From the NCBI RefSeq assembly GCF_014397255.1, contig NZ_CP060724.1, forward strand, positions 868,001-932,000: a DNA stretch of 64,000 nucleotides, given 5' to 3'. Of this stretch, positions 27,485 through 37,688 are shown piece by piece (the first letter of the stretch is position 1; the number at the start of each line of letters is the position of its first letter). The stretch is from Weissella diestrammenae (lineage in GTDB: Bacteria > Bacillota > Bacilli > Lactobacillales > Lactobacillaceae). The translations under genes were made by a program, and so were the position numbers. The notes under the pieces are model-generated. The model made no database searches, was not told the DNA's origin, and worked only from the letters and a program-made list of their open reading frames with translations.

Positions 27485-28006
27485 ATGATTAATGCATGGT
27501 AAGAATTTTTCCGACATTATGTCGATTTTTCGGGTGTTACATCACGTAAAAATTATTGGAGTGTTGTGCTAAGTGCTGTGGTCTTTTATTTGATTTGGAT
27601 TTTGGTAGCTATTTTATCGTTATGGTCAAAATTGGTAGCAATTAGTCAACAGGAATTACATGAAAAGCTAAGCGACCAGCAACAATGACAGCAATTTTTT
27701 CATGAATTCGCGCAAAGTAGAGGAGTAGTGATTGTCATCTTAGTTGTACTACGGGTGGTCTTTTATTTAGCGACATTCGTACCATTTCTAGCGATGACAG
27801 TTAGAAGGTATAACGATGCCGGTTTGCACGTGTGGGCATCATTATGATTGATGATTGGTTACAAGGCAGCTTTTATTGGCCGTTATTGGATTGATCAATC
27901 AGTCATTCATGTTATTTTGACAATATTCTTTTTTGTGGGAATTACATTACTAGTGACACCAACACGACGCTTTATATCATTACCAGTAGTCGGTAAGCAA
28001 AATTAA
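27485..28006 (+). pseudogene. Dead DUF805 membrane protein gene
   Basis: One frame can be read through three in-frame stops, TAA 27500-27502, TGA 27686-27688 and TGA 27845-27847. The translation is a recognisable DUF805 inner-membrane protein: FSGVTSRKNYW near the start (family form F-x-G-x-x-S-R-x-x-YW), two hydrophobic hairpins, RRYNDAG in the middle, and a hydrophobic C-terminal pair of spans ending at TAA 28004-28006. No frameshift is needed, so the decay is by point mutation. GAAAGGAAGG still precedes the start. Too broken for the usual ORF length cut-off. Confidence 0.85.
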
Positions 28007-28246
28007 GTTTATATCAGGCAAATATTGTTGTCTGTTTTTTATTTACAGCAATGATACGTAAAAGCTACTTAAGTCATTACATTAATGGCGAATAATGATA
28101 GATGAAAGCTAGTATTAAGCATGTCAAATGAAAACAGCAATGGAGCGCTTCATAATTGTGTCGCATTATGGAAAAGGTTGGTGTTGAACATGAAGTAAGT
28201 GGATACGAGCATTTCTAATAATGATTTAAAGTGAAGGTGAAGGATT

Positions 28247-29197
28247 GTGAAAACACAGGATTTTCAAACAACAGCAGGTGAACGACGTGTTATTGGTAGC
28301 TTAGTTTTAATCGGGTTTATCATCTTAGGAATGGCAACTTTTTTTGATCAAGCTGTGAGTGGCTTTTTGATGAATCAACGTTCAATTTTCGGGAATATAT
28401 TTCAAAATTATGCCGATACAGGTGCACAAACGATTGTTTTTGTGGCTATGCAAATAATTGCATGGGTGAGTTTTGAACATTTGAAAGGTGATTTAACTCG
28501 ATATGGCGTGGTATTGGGCGCGCTCATTTTCTCATTTATTGAGATGTTAAGCGCATTGCAGGATATGTTGAGTTATACCTTCTCAATGGTCAGCAATTTA
28601 AAGCAAGGAATTCCGATGGGGGTAGCTAATAATACAAGTGCAGTTGTTAATTACCCAGAAAGCTTGCGTTGGTCGCTTGCAATTGTGTTAACGTTGTTAT
28701 TATCGATGATTTTTAAAATTTGGGTGAGCCGGCAGGATTTAGCAACGCAGACATATTTAGTTCAGGCAGCGCTTGGTGGTATTGTGTTAGTTTTAGTGGC
28801 CACAACGACGATAAATGATATGAAAACACTATGGGGACGGTATCGACCATATGAAATGACAACAATGGGCCATCTCAGTAATTTCACGCCTTGGTACCAT
28901 TTGAATGGGGCCAATGGCCATAATTCCTTTCCTTCCGGGCATACGATGTCAGGGTGGCTATATTTGTATCTGACTTTTTTTGTCCCGCGTCAAACGGTGA
29001 AATGGCAATTGAGATTGACATGGTTTGGATTGGCAATGGGCATTTTAACAGCGTTGAGTCGTGTTCGAATTGGGGCCCATTGGTTGAGTGATGTGACGGT
29101 ATCCAGTTTATTAGTTGGACTAATGATTGTGCTAATCAGTCGGGTTATTCAAGCGCACTTTGTGGAGTCAAATCAGTCATTGCTGATAAGTAGGTAG
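28247..29197 (+). CDS. PAP2-family lipid phosphatase
   Basis: Membrane phosphatase of the PAP2/undecaprenyl-pyrophosphate phosphatase superfamily. 316 residues with several spans and the three active-site motifs: KTLWGRYRP (about 194), FPSGHT (about 226), and SRVRIGAHWLSDV (about 272). The start is GTG with AAGGTGAAGG upstream. The first ~190 residues, before motif 1, are longer than in small PAP2 enzymes. It may recycle polyprenyl or phosphatidate phosphates. Confidence 0.9.
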   Translation: MKTQDFQTTAGERRVIGSLVLIGFIILGMATFFDQAVSGFLMNQRSIFGNIFQNYADTGAQTIVFVAMQIIAWVSFEHLKGDLTRYGVVLGALIFSFIEMLSALQDMLSYTFSMVSNLKQGIPMGVANNTSAVVNYPESLRWSLAIVLTLLLSMIFKIWVSRQDLATQTYLVQAALGGIVLVLVATTTINDMKTLWGRYRPYEMTTMGHLSNFTPWYHLNGANGHNSFPSGHTMSGWLYLYLTFFVPRQTVKWQLRLTWFGLAMGILTALSRVRIGAHWLSDVTVSSLLVGLMIVLISRVIQAHFVESNQSLLISR

Positions 29198-29283
29198 TCG
29201 TGGTAACAGTTTTAGATAGCGCTGTGATTAGATATGAGGGATATTAATATCATTTGGCTTGGAAGATAGACAATTATCACTCG

Positions 29284-29312
29284 CCGTTGCAAGTTAATGC
29301 AGCGGTTTTTTT
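29284..29312 (+). terminator. Terminator after PAP2 gene
   Basis: CCGTTGC pairs with GCAGCGG (one G-U), followed by TTTTTTT. Confidence 0.75.
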
Positions 29313-29436
29313 ATTTACACTAATTAGGGCGAGAGAACATTTATCTTCTAACATGCGATAATATGTGTAGCGGAATGAAAAAAATAATCGATACAATATC
29401 GGTAGAAGAAATGATTTGAATCAGTGGAGAAAATGA

Positions 29437-30474
29437 ATGGAACATTGGGATCAGGCAACAATTGAAGCATTTCGAGCAACATTACTGACTTGGTATGATC
29501 AAGCGGGGCGTAAACATCTCCCGTGGCGACAAGATCAAGCGCCATATCGTGTCATGGTTTCTGAGATTATGTTGCAGCAAACACAAGTTGAGACGGTGAT
29601 TCCTTACTTTAATCGCTTTATGGCGGCATTGCCAACGGTTGAAGCATTAGCGAATGCGCCGGAAGCGCAAGTATTAAAATTATGGGAAGGATTGGGGTAT
29701 TATTCACGAGCCAGAAATTTACAAAAAGCGGCTAAATATGTGGTTGAACAGTTAGATAACCAGTGGCCAAGAACGAGTGCAACCTTACAGGCGTTACCAG
29801 GTATTGGTCCATATACAGCCGCTGCGATTAGCTCAATTAGTTTTGGGGAAGTCGTCCCTGCAATTGATGGCAATCAATATCGTGTTTTTAGCCGATTATT
29901 AAAAATTGATGCTGATATTGCTCAAGCAAAGTCTCGGCAAATTTTTTATGATGCGATTGCACCAATTGTCGATCCTAAACGTCCAGGTGATTTTAATCAA
30001 GCAATTATGGACTTGGGTACAAGTTATATGACAGCAAAAAATCCAGATACGATTAATTCGCCTGTACGACAATTTAATGCTGCTTATCGGGACCATGTCG
30101 AAGCCAATTATCCAGTTAAGACACCAAAAGCTAAACCTGTGAAACAATTATTTGTGGCTGAAGTGATTGAAAACGAGGGGCGGTTGTTAATGGCTAAGCG
30201 ACCAGCGACAGGTTTGTTGGCAGATTTTTGGACATTTCCACTACAAGAAATTTCAACGATTGAAGCAATTGCGGGTGAACAGCTTACGATTAAACCTGTC
30301 GTTCATGTTTTCACACATCGTCGATGGGAAATTTGGTTGGTTCGACGTCAGCAGCGTGGCCTTCAAGCTAATGAAAAAATGATGTCGCGTGATGAGCTTC
30401 AAGCACTTAGTTTACCAAAAGTACAACATAAGTTAATGGACGTGCTAGACTCATTAGATTTAGATGCAAATTAA
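29437..30474 (+). CDS. mutY: A/G-specific adenine glycosylase MutY lacking the Fe-S cluster cysteines
   Basis: Removes adenine mispaired with 8-oxoguanine. 345 residues: helix-hairpin-helix LPGIGPYTAAAI, catalytic Glu in SEIMLQQTQVET and Asp in AIDGN, and a C-terminal Nudix-like 8-oxoG recognition domain (RPATGLLADFWTFP). Where the family normally has four cysteines of a [4Fe-4S] cluster, this protein reads DLGTSYMTAKNPDTINSP with none. Clusterless MutY proteins are known in lactic acid bacteria, so this is a lineage trait, not decay. Start ATG follows TGGAGA. Confidence 0.94.
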   Translation: MEHWDQATIEAFRATLLTWYDQAGRKHLPWRQDQAPYRVMVSEIMLQQTQVETVIPYFNRFMAALPTVEALANAPEAQVLKLWEGLGYYSRARNLQKAAKYVVEQLDNQWPRTSATLQALPGIGPYTAAAISSISFGEVVPAIDGNQYRVFSRLLKIDADIAQAKSRQIFYDAIAPIVDPKRPGDFNQAIMDLGTSYMTAKNPDTINSPVRQFNAAYRDHVEANYPVKTPKAKPVKQLFVAEVIENEGRLLMAKRPATGLLADFWTFPLQEISTIEAIAGEQLTIKPVVHVFTHRRWEIWLVRRQQRGLQANEKMMSRDELQALSLPKVQHKLMDVLDSLDLDAN

Positions 30475-30653
30475 ATCGGTTAAATATACAGAATTTTGAT
30501 AAATTTATTTAAAAATAGTATTTTCAACTTAAAGAATAGTGTACAATTTTCTATTGTGTGTTGCGACTACTGTTCGATAATTTTGAAACTGTGTGACGCA
30601 TCATTTAAGAATAATTGTAATTAAACGCTATTGGGGAATTTAAGGGGAATATC

Positions 30654-32153
30654 TTGGCTTCAAAACAAACTACCGCACAGAGGAAAATCACACTGACGAC
30701 GTTGGTGATGATGATTTTTTCAACTATTTTTGGTTTTTCAAATACACCAATTGCCTTTCTGCAAATGGGTTACGCTAGTATTATTTGGTATGTCGTTGCC
30801 GCAGTGTTGTTCTTTTTACCGATTGGTATCATGATGGCGGAATATGGCGCCGCGTTTAATCAAGCACAGGGTGGCATTTATTCATGGATTGAGGGGGCGG
30901 CCGGGCCAAAGATTGCTTTTATTGGTACATTTATGTGGATGGCATCGTGGCTGACTTGGTTGGTAGCGACCTCGTCAAAAATTTGGATACCATTATCGAC
31001 TTTTATTAATGGATCAGATCAAACCCAACGGTGGTCTTTATTTGGGTTGAATGCAACGCAAACTATCGGTATTTTAGCTGTTTTTTGGATTATCGCTGTG
31101 ACTTTTTTCGCGTCACAAGGTATTAATTGGATTGCTAAAGTATCGTCGTTTGGTGGCATAATGATGGTCATATTAAACGGTGCCTTTTTCCTGCTTAGTT
31201 TTTTTATTTTATTTAAAACTGGATTTAAAACAGCTGAACCTATTCAGGGATTGACGACATTTATCCATAGTCCCAATTTAGCATTTGATTCGCCTGTGTC
31301 GATGATTGGCTTCATTGTTTTTGCGATTTTCGCATATGCTGGTATGGAAACTATGGGTGGTATCACGGACAGCATGGCACAACCTAAGCGTGATTTTCCA
31401 CGAGGTATTCTGATTGCGACAGCAGTCATTGCCATCTTATATGCGCTATCAATCTTTTTATGGGGTGTCAGCGCCAATTGGTCACAGCTTTTAGACGATC
31501 ATGATGTGAACTTAGGGAATGTAACCTACATTATGATGCATAATTTAGGTGTGACGTTTGGACAGCAATTAGGACTAAGTACAACAATGCAAACGACAAT
31601 CGGGTCGTGGTTTGCTCGTTTTGTTGGTCTAGATATGTTTATTGTCTATGTGGGATCGTTTTTTGTTTTGATATATTCACCATTAAAATCATTTGTGTTA
31701 GGGACGCCCAAGAACTTATGGCCAGATCATATTGTCCGCTTGAATAAGCAAGGGATGCCTAGTAATGCAATGTGGTATCAAGCTGGTGTTGTGATTGTTT
31801 TGATATTAGCGATTTCATTTGGTGGTGCATCTGCACGTGGATTTTATAATATCCTAACACTGATGGGAAATGTGTCCACGGCTTTACCGTATTTATTTTT
31901 AGTGGGTGCATATCCATTCTTTAATCTTAACGAGAAAATTGTTAAGCCGTATTCGTTTTTCAAGCATCGTTTGAGTATGTGGTTGGTGTCTGGTGTGTCA
32001 TTTTTTGTATTAGCATTGAGCGTGCTCTTTACCTGCCTTGATCCACTATTAAAACATCATTGGCATGATGCCTTTTGGACTATTTCAGGGCCAGTTGTGT
32101 TTACGTTATTAGCTATTTTGCTTTATCGTCGGCGACAACGTAAAATGGTCTAG
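30654..32153 (+). CDS. yjeM: APC-superfamily amino acid permease, YjeM type
   Basis: 499-residue, about 12-span transporter of the glutamate/GABA family. The layout matches E. coli YjeM closely by eye: IFSTIFGFSNTP, MMAEYG, GGIYSWIE, FIGTFMWMASWLTW, AIFAYAGMETMGG, and YSPLKSFVLGTPK. The start is TTG 30654, with AAGGGGAATATC upstream. Substrate not established. Monocistronic. Confidence 0.85.
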   Translation: MASKQTTAQRKITLTTLVMMIFSTIFGFSNTPIAFLQMGYASIIWYVVAAVLFFLPIGIMMAEYGAAFNQAQGGIYSWIEGAAGPKIAFIGTFMWMASWLTWLVATSSKIWIPLSTFINGSDQTQRWSLFGLNATQTIGILAVFWIIAVTFFASQGINWIAKVSSFGGIMMVILNGAFFLLSFFILFKTGFKTAEPIQGLTTFIHSPNLAFDSPVSMIGFIVFAIFAYAGMETMGGITDSMAQPKRDFPRGILIATAVIAILYALSIFLWGVSANWSQLLDDHDVNLGNVTYIMMHNLGVTFGQQLGLSTTMQTTIGSWFARFVGLDMFIVYVGSFFVLIYSPLKSFVLGTPKNLWPDHIVRLNKQGMPSNAMWYQAGVVIVLILAISFGGASARGFYNILTLMGNVSTALPYLFLVGAYPFFNLNEKIVKPYSFFKHRLSMWLVSGVSFFVLALSVLFTCLDPLLKHHWHDAFWTISGPVVFTLLAILLYRRRQRKMV

Positions 32154-32230
32154 GATTTAAAATGGGCCTTTAAATTGGAACAAATTGAATCCTTCATTTA
32201 CAATAAATAAAAATGAAGGATGGCGAGAAT

Positions 32231-33370
32231 ATGGATTTTGAAACACGTGTGATGCATAGCGGTATTCAAGAAGATGCGACAACTGGGGCTATTAATGTCC
32301 CAATCTATCAAACATCAACTTATCATCAACAAACGTTGGGTGGGGATGCACAATATGAATATACGCGAGGCGAGAATCCGTCGCGTTTTGCTGTCGAGTC
32401 AGTTATTGCAGCATTAGAGCAAGGTCAAGCTGGCTTTGCCTTTTCATCGGGGATGGCAGCGATTCACGCCACAATGGGATTATTGCAATCAGGTGACCAT
32501 ATTGTTATGGCTAATGATGTCTATGGTGGGACATTCCGGTTGGTAGAAAAAATCTTAAAACCGCTAGGAATTACAGCAACCATGGTTGATATGGCTGATA
32601 TAAATATTGTTTCACAAGCGATTGAACCGGCAACAAAAATGCTTTATCTTGAATCGCCGTCAAATCCGTTGTTGCATGTCTTTGATATCAAAGCATTATC
32701 TCAATTGGCGCATCAGCATCAACTGATGATGGTGGTTGATAATACTTTTGCTTCGCCATATAATCAAACACCGATTACCATTGGCGCAGATATTGTGATT
32801 CATTCAGGTACGAAATATTTAGGTGGGCATGGTGATTTATTAGCTGGTTTTGTGGTTGTTAATTCGCAGAAATTAGCTGACCGGATTAAGTTCATTCAGA
32901 TGTCGACTGGTGCGGTCTTGTCGCCACAAGATAGTTATCTGATGCAACGTTCAATTAAAACACTAGCTGTTCGCATGGCTAAACACAATCAGAATGCGCT
33001 TGAATTAGTGGCGTATTTAGAGCAGGAAGTCAAAGTGGGACGAATTTATTTTCCAGGGTTGATCGACACGGCTGACTATGAGATTGCTAAAACGCAGATG
33101 CATGGATTTGGCGGTATGATTTCAATTGAATTGCAAAGTGGGTTAGACACAAAGCGCTTTGTTGAACAACTGAAAATCTTTAAATTAGCCGAGTCATTAG
33201 GTGGGGTTGAGTCATTAATTGAAGTACCTGCAGTGATGACCCATGCGTCGATTCCAAGAGCTATTCGAATTGAAAATGGCATTACCGATGAATTGATTCG
33301 AATTTCGGTTGGCATTGAAAGTAGTCAAGATTTGATTCGTGATATGCAACAAGCCTTTGCTGGTATTTAA
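32231..33370 (+). CDS. Cystathionine gamma-synthase/lyase family PLP enzyme
   Basis: Trans-sulfuration enzyme of 379 residues. The PLP lysine is in HSGTKYLGGHGD; other marks are YEYTRGENPSR, FSSGMAAI, YGGTFRL, YLESPSNP, and VDNTFASP. The family covers MetB, MetC and cystathionine gamma-lyase, which sequence alone does not separate; no methionine or cysteine gene is adjacent. ATG 32231 with GAAGGA about 10 nt before it is preferred over ATG 32213. Confidence 0.88.
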   Translation: MDFETRVMHSGIQEDATTGAINVPIYQTSTYHQQTLGGDAQYEYTRGENPSRFAVESVIAALEQGQAGFAFSSGMAAIHATMGLLQSGDHIVMANDVYGGTFRLVEKILKPLGITATMVDMADINIVSQAIEPATKMLYLESPSNPLLHVFDIKALSQLAHQHQLMMVVDNTFASPYNQTPITIGADIVIHSGTKYLGGHGDLLAGFVVVNSQKLADRIKFIQMSTGAVLSPQDSYLMQRSIKTLAVRMAKHNQNALELVAYLEQEVKVGRIYFPGLIDTADYEIAKTQMHGFGGMISIELQSGLDTKRFVEQLKIFKLAESLGGVESLIEVPAVMTHASIPRAIRIENGITDELIRISVGIESSQDLIRDMQQAFAGI

Positions 33371-33387
33371 TACAATCTAATTGAGTG

Positions 33388-33415
33388 AACGCTAACAATT
33401 TGTTGGCGTTTTTTT
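33388..33415 (+). terminator. Terminator after the PLP enzyme gene
   Basis: AACGCTAAC pairs with GTTGGCGTT (one G-U), then six T. The remaining 280 nt to mupG hold only the promoter listed next. Confidence 0.88.
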
Positions 33416-33610
33416 GTGGCTATTTTGGATGCTGGTGGGTTTGATAGCAATTATGAACATGGCAGTGGTTGCTTGATTATATACTTAAATAAAAACACGG
33501 AGATGCGTTCTGTCATTTTTTTTGAATGCTGACGATAGTTATTATGGATTTGAAGGTATATCTCAGAAATTTGAAATAATAATTTAATGCATAAATATAA
33601 AACATTAAAA

Positions 33611-33638
33611 TTGAAATCATATTTTGATTAGGTATAAT
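33611..33638 (+). promoter_or_regulatory. Promoter of the MurNAc operon
   Basis: TTGAAA, 16 nt, TATAAT, about 58 nt before the mupG start. A MurR operator is likely nearby, but I cannot define it. Confidence 0.65.
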
Positions 33639-33696
33639 TAAAGTGATAATAAGTAAGTAACAGGTTAGTCATTAAATGTGACAGCGAGGAAGAGTA

Positions 33697-34778
33697 ATGT
33701 TTGGATTTTCAATTTTTTTAAACCAGTCGCTTGACGTACAAACAAGATTGTATGTACAGCAAATGGCTGAGGCTGGTTTTTCTGGCATATTTACATCACT
33801 GCACATTCCCGAAGATGATCAGACACAATATCGTGAGCGCCTAATCGCATTAGGCCAATTAGCACAGGAACATCAATTAGACGTAATGGTTGATATTTCG
33901 GGTCAAGCACTTGAAAATATCGGCTTTGATATGGCTCGTTTAGATGAATTGCGTCGTTATGGGATTAATGGTCTTCGAATGGATGATGCTATTGATATGC
34001 CACAAATCGCATTGGTGAGTCAAGCCATGAATGTGAGCTTAAATGCTAGTACGTTGACGCGAGAAGAAGTTGAGGTCTTGAAGGCAAACGATGCGAATTT
34101 TGAAAATATTCAAGCTTGGCATAATTACTATCCGCGGCCTGAAACGGGACTGGATGAACAGTTATTCAAACAAAAAAATCAAATACTGAAGCAATTAGGA
34201 ATTGCAATTGTGGCTTTTGTCCCTGGGGACGATAATTTGCGCGGTCCACTATTTAGTGGTTTACCCACTTTAGAACGAGATCGATATCAACACCCCCTAG
34301 CAAGTGCGTTAGCGTTATTGATTGAGTGTCAAGTTAGTGGTGTTTATATTGGCGATGGTGGTTTATCGATGGCCGTTCGGGATCAATTTGCGCATTGGAT
34401 TCATGAACAGGTGATTACGTTACATGCAACAAAAGTGAGCCCAAATTATTTCCATTTGGTGACACGTCAACATCGTAATCGACAAGATGCAGCACGTGAT
34501 GTACTGAGGAGTGCTGAGTCACGTTTATGGCAATTACCCAATATTATTCCAGGCCCAATGTTTGAACGACGATTGGGGCAATTACCATCGATAATCAGCA
34601 CTATCAAAGGTATATGGGCGAAATTCAAGTCATGCGACGCGATTTACCAAATGATGAAAAGACCAACGTCGTGGGGTATGTGACGGCAGTTGATTTACCA
34701 TTGATTAATCAGATTGGACCCGGTCAAGTATTTGAAATTGTGGCACAACAAGGAGAAAATGAAAATGAACGAAATTGA
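33697..34778 (+). pseudogene. mupG: MupG 6-phospho-N-acetylmuramidase (DUF871), frameshifted near the 3' end
   Basis: TIM-barrel enzyme that hydrolyses 6-phospho-MurNAc from peptidoglycan fragments. The first frame runs to 34683 and reads normally to residue ~293 (FSIFLNQSL, FTSLHIPE, GLRMDDA, HNYYPRPETGL, FVPGDD, RGPLFSGLPTLE). After a run of four G (34575-34578) the frame is lost: with five G it would continue AITIDNQHYQRYMGE, ..., DLPNDEKTNVVGYV, ending at TGA 34776-34778 for 360 residues, the family length. The shifted tail overlaps murQ. The 293-residue product may be inactive because the C-terminal beta domain is missing. Confidence 0.85.
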
Positions 34779-35661
34779 TTTAGCGGGACTAACGACCGAA
34801 CAACGAAATGTTAAGACAATGAATTTAGATGAACTATCAGTGCATGATGCGGCTGTGATTATGAATCAAGAAGACCAAGGCGTCGCCGTCGCCGTGGCGC
34901 GTGCTTTGCCAGAAATTGAAATTGCGATTACGAAAACAATTGCAGCATTTCAAGCGGGCGGCCGGTTAATTTATATGGGCGCTGGGACTAGTGGTCGGTT
35001 GGGTGTTTTAGACGCCGCCGAGTGTGTGCCAACATTTGGCGTTGACGCGTCAATGGTCATTGGGTTAATTGCTGGTGGACCAAGTGCGATGACGGTGGCG
35101 GTTGAGGGTGCAGAAGATGATGCACAGCTTGGCGCACAGAACTTAAAAGATTTACAATTACAAGCGCAGGATATTGTTGTTGGTATTGCAGCAAGTGGGC
35201 GGACACCATACGTCATTGGTGGGTTGGACTATGCTCAAAGCGTTGGCGCACAAACGGTTAGTCTAGCGTTGAATCGGCCATCTGTCATTGGAACGCATGC
35301 TCAAACGGCGATTGAGATTGAAGTTGGTCCTGAATTTTTAACAGGTTCAACACGCTTAAAGTCTGGTACGGCGCAAAAATTAGTGTTAAATATGATTTCT
35401 ACGCTTTCAATGATTGGGATTGGAAAAGTTTACAAAAATTTGATGGTTGATGTTCGTCCAACGAATGAAAAATTAGTTGAACGAGCAAAACAAATTATTA
35501 TTTCAGCCACAGGTGTTGATTATCATGAAGCAAGTGTTAAGTTAGAGTTAGCCGGTGGCGAAGTTAAAACTGCCATTGTGATGATTTTAACTAATAGTAA
35601 TCGCCAGGAAGCGGAACAAAAATTAGTAGAAGCAAAGGGTTTTGTCAAGCGAACACTATAA
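34765..35661 (+). CDS. murQ: N-acetylmuramic acid 6-phosphate etherase
   Basis: Cleaves the lactyl ether of MurNAc-6-phosphate to GlcNAc-6-phosphate and D-lactate in the cytoplasm. 298 residues, a SIS-domain protein with [33 protein letters not shown], and the [14 protein letters not shown] segment. ATG 34765 sits 9 nt after AAGGAG; ATG 34759 is too close. It overlaps the end of the ancestral mupG frame, so the two were coupled. Confidence 0.95.
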   Translation: MNEIDLAGLTTEQRNVKTMNLDELSVHDAAVIMNQEDQGVAVAVARALPEIEIAITKTIAAFQAGGRLIYMGAGTSGRLGVLDAAECVPTFGVDASMVIGLIAGGPSAMTVAVEGAEDDAQLGAQNLKDLQLQAQDIVVGIAASGRTPYVIGGLDYAQSVGAQTVSLALNRPSVIGTHAQTAIEIEVGPEFLTGSTRLKSGTAQKLVLNMISTLSMIGIGKVYKNLMVDVRPTNEKLVERAKQIIISATGVDYHEASVKLELAGGEVKTAIVMILTNSNRQEAEQKLVEAKGFVKRTL

Positions 35662-35678
35662 TTTGGAGGCAAGGACGA

Positions 35679-37631
35679 ATGACTGAAGATCAAAATGCAG
35701 CATTGGGACGCGCGATTTTCGATAATATTGGTGGGCCAGAAAATGTTGAGAAATTAATTCACTGTATGACACGCGTACGTTTAACAATTCGCGATGATTC
35801 AAAAATTGATTTTGATAAATTACGAGCAATACCGGGTGTTTTAGGGGTAGTTGAAGACGAAACGTTACAAGTTGTCGTTGGCCCTGGAAAAGTGAACAAG
35901 GTAGCTCAAAGTATGGTAGATATGGTTGGCGTTAAGCTGGGGGAAGAATTCCCTCAGACGAAAGGGACAACGTCTCTGGTTGATGAAACGGCTCAGAATA
36001 AAGCCGCAGCCAAAGCCAAGTATAATCGACCATCACGCTTTAAAAATGTGCTCAAATCGATTTCAAATATTTTCGTACCAATGATTCCGGCTTTTGTTGG
36101 CGCTGGTATGATTGCAGGTATTGCATCCATTTTGCAAAATATGATGACGGCGGGTCAATTAGATGCTGGTCAATGGACACAAATTATTGCAGTGTTGAAC
36201 ATCATTAAGAATGGTATTTTCAGTTATTTAGCAATTTATACTGGTATCAATGCGGCGACAGAGTTTGGTGCGACTCCCGCTGTTGGTGGCGTCGTTGGTG
36301 CAGTCACATTGCTGACAGGAATGGATCCTGAATTACCACTTAAAAATTTGTTCGATGGGCAGGCCTTATTGTCTGGGCAAGGTGGCATTATTGGTGTCAT
36401 CTTTGCAGTTTGGCTCTTATCCTTGTTGGAAAAAAGACTACATCGGTGGATTCCTGATGCATTGGATATTATCGTCGTACCGACAATTAGTCTTTTGATC
36501 ATTGGCTTAATGACAATCTTTGTGATTATGCCAATTGCGGGTGTTATTTCCACACAATTAGTGGGTGCGATTAATTTTGTCTTGCACGTTGGTGGTGGCT
36601 TCTCAGGCTTTGTGCTTGGCTCGCTCTTTTTACCAATGGTTATGTTTGGATTGCATCAAATTCTCACGCCAATTCATTTGGAAATGATTGAAAAGACGGG
36701 TAGTACCCAATTGTTGCCAATTCTGGCGATGGCGGGCGCGGGACAAGTCGGGGCGGCTTTAGCGTTATGGGTAAAATTACGGCATAATCATTCTGTCGTT
36801 GAAAAGGTGAAAGGGGCATTGCCAGTTGGCATTTTAGGTATTGGTGAGCCATTAATTTACGGTGTGACATTACCAATGGGGCGACCTTTTATTACGGCTT
36901 GTTTAGGCGGTGGTATTGGTGGTGCTATTATTGGTGCTTTGGGCCATGTGGGTGCCATCGCAATTGGACCATCAGGAATTGCGCTCATACCATTGATTGC
37001 TAATGGTAAATGGCTGATTTATGTCTTTGGTTTGCTAGGCGGCTATGCGGGTGGTTTTGTCTTGACCTATTTCTTTGGGATTCCAAAGGAAGAGCTTGCA
37101 TTAGCACAGGCAGCTAAGACCGCACAACAAGAAAAAATTGAACAGAGTACACCAGCATCACCAGTTATAGATAGTGATCAAAATTTTATCTTTGCACCAT
37201 TTAATGGTGAAGCATTACCACTCTCGGCACTTTCAGATGACGTTTTTGCAACTGGCATGATGGGACAAGGCGTCGCATTTGAGCCAGCTGATGGCCAATT
37301 GATGTCTCCAGTGACAGGTGTTGTTGAAACAATTTTCCCGACCCGACATGCGATTGGATTGAAGGCCGATTCAGGTGCTGAAATCTTGCTGCATGTTGGC
37401 ATGGATACTGTTAAGTTAAATGGCGCAGGTTTCACACCGCACGTTATCGAGGGTCAGCGGGTTCAAGTTGGCACATTATTGATGACCGTTGATTTAGATG
37501 CGATTAAGGCAGCCGGGTATCCAACGACAACACCGATGATTATTTTAAATACTAGCGATTACCAAGTCGTAAATGTTATCAAAAATGGGCAAATAATAAC
37601 TGGTGAAGCGGTCTTGGAGTTGGTAAAATAA
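35679..37631 (+). CDS. murP: MurNAc-type PTS transporter, EIIBC fused to EIIA
   Basis: Takes up and phosphorylates N-acetylmuramic acid (inferred from context). 650 residues: EIIB (about 1-85, phospho-cysteine in LIHCMTRVRLTI), EIIC with about ten spans (about 115-455; the GIGEPLIYGVTLPMGRPF segment is typical), and a glucose-type EIIA (about 500-650, phospho-histidine in ILLHVGMDTV and an upstream His in FPTRHAIGLK). Many MurP proteins lack EIIA, so the fusion makes this one self-sufficient. GGAGG lies before the ATG. Confidence 0.88.
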   Translation: MTEDQNAALGRAIFDNIGGPENVEKLIHCMTRVRLTIRDDSKIDFDKLRAIPGVLGVVEDETLQVVVGPGKVNKVAQSMVDMVGVKLGEEFPQTKGTTSLVDETAQNKAAAKAKYNRPSRFKNVLKSISNIFVPMIPAFVGAGMIAGIASILQNMMTAGQLDAGQWTQIIAVLNIIKNGIFSYLAIYTGINAATEFGATPAVGGVVGAVTLLTGMDPELPLKNLFDGQALLSGQGGIIGVIFAVWLLSLLEKRLHRWIPDALDIIVVPTISLLIIGLMTIFVIMPIAGVISTQLVGAINFVLHVGGGFSGFVLGSLFLPMVMFGLHQILTPIHLEMIEKTGSTQLLPILAMAGAGQVGAALALWVKLRHNHSVVEKVKGALPVGILGIGEPLIYGVTLPMGRPFITACLGGGIGGAIIGALGHVGAIAIGPSGIALIPLIANGKWLIYVFGLLGGYAGGFVLTYFFGIPKEELALAQAAKTAQQEKIEQSTPASPVIDSDQNFIFAPFNGEALPLSALSDDVFATGMMGQGVAFEPADGQLMSPVTGVVETIFPTRHAIGLKADSGAEILLHVGMDTVKLNGAGFTPHVIEGQRVQVGTLLMTVDLDAIKAAGYPTTTPMIILNTSDYQVVNVIKNGQIITGEAVLELVK

Positions 37632-37644
37632 AAACAAGCACATT

Positions 37645-37671
37645 AGGCTGGGGGAATCTCAGCCTTTTTAT
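37645..37671 (+). terminator. Short hairpin with T-run between murP and murR
   Basis: GGCTG(GGG) pairs with (TCT)CAGCC followed by five T; probably a partial terminator that lowers murR expression. Confidence 0.55.
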
Positions 37672-37688
37672 AAAATCGGAGGTGGGCG

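Noticed and set aside
36236-36553. Minus-strand ORF of 105 codons in murP
   Set aside because: Antisense of EIIC membrane segments; no start signals.
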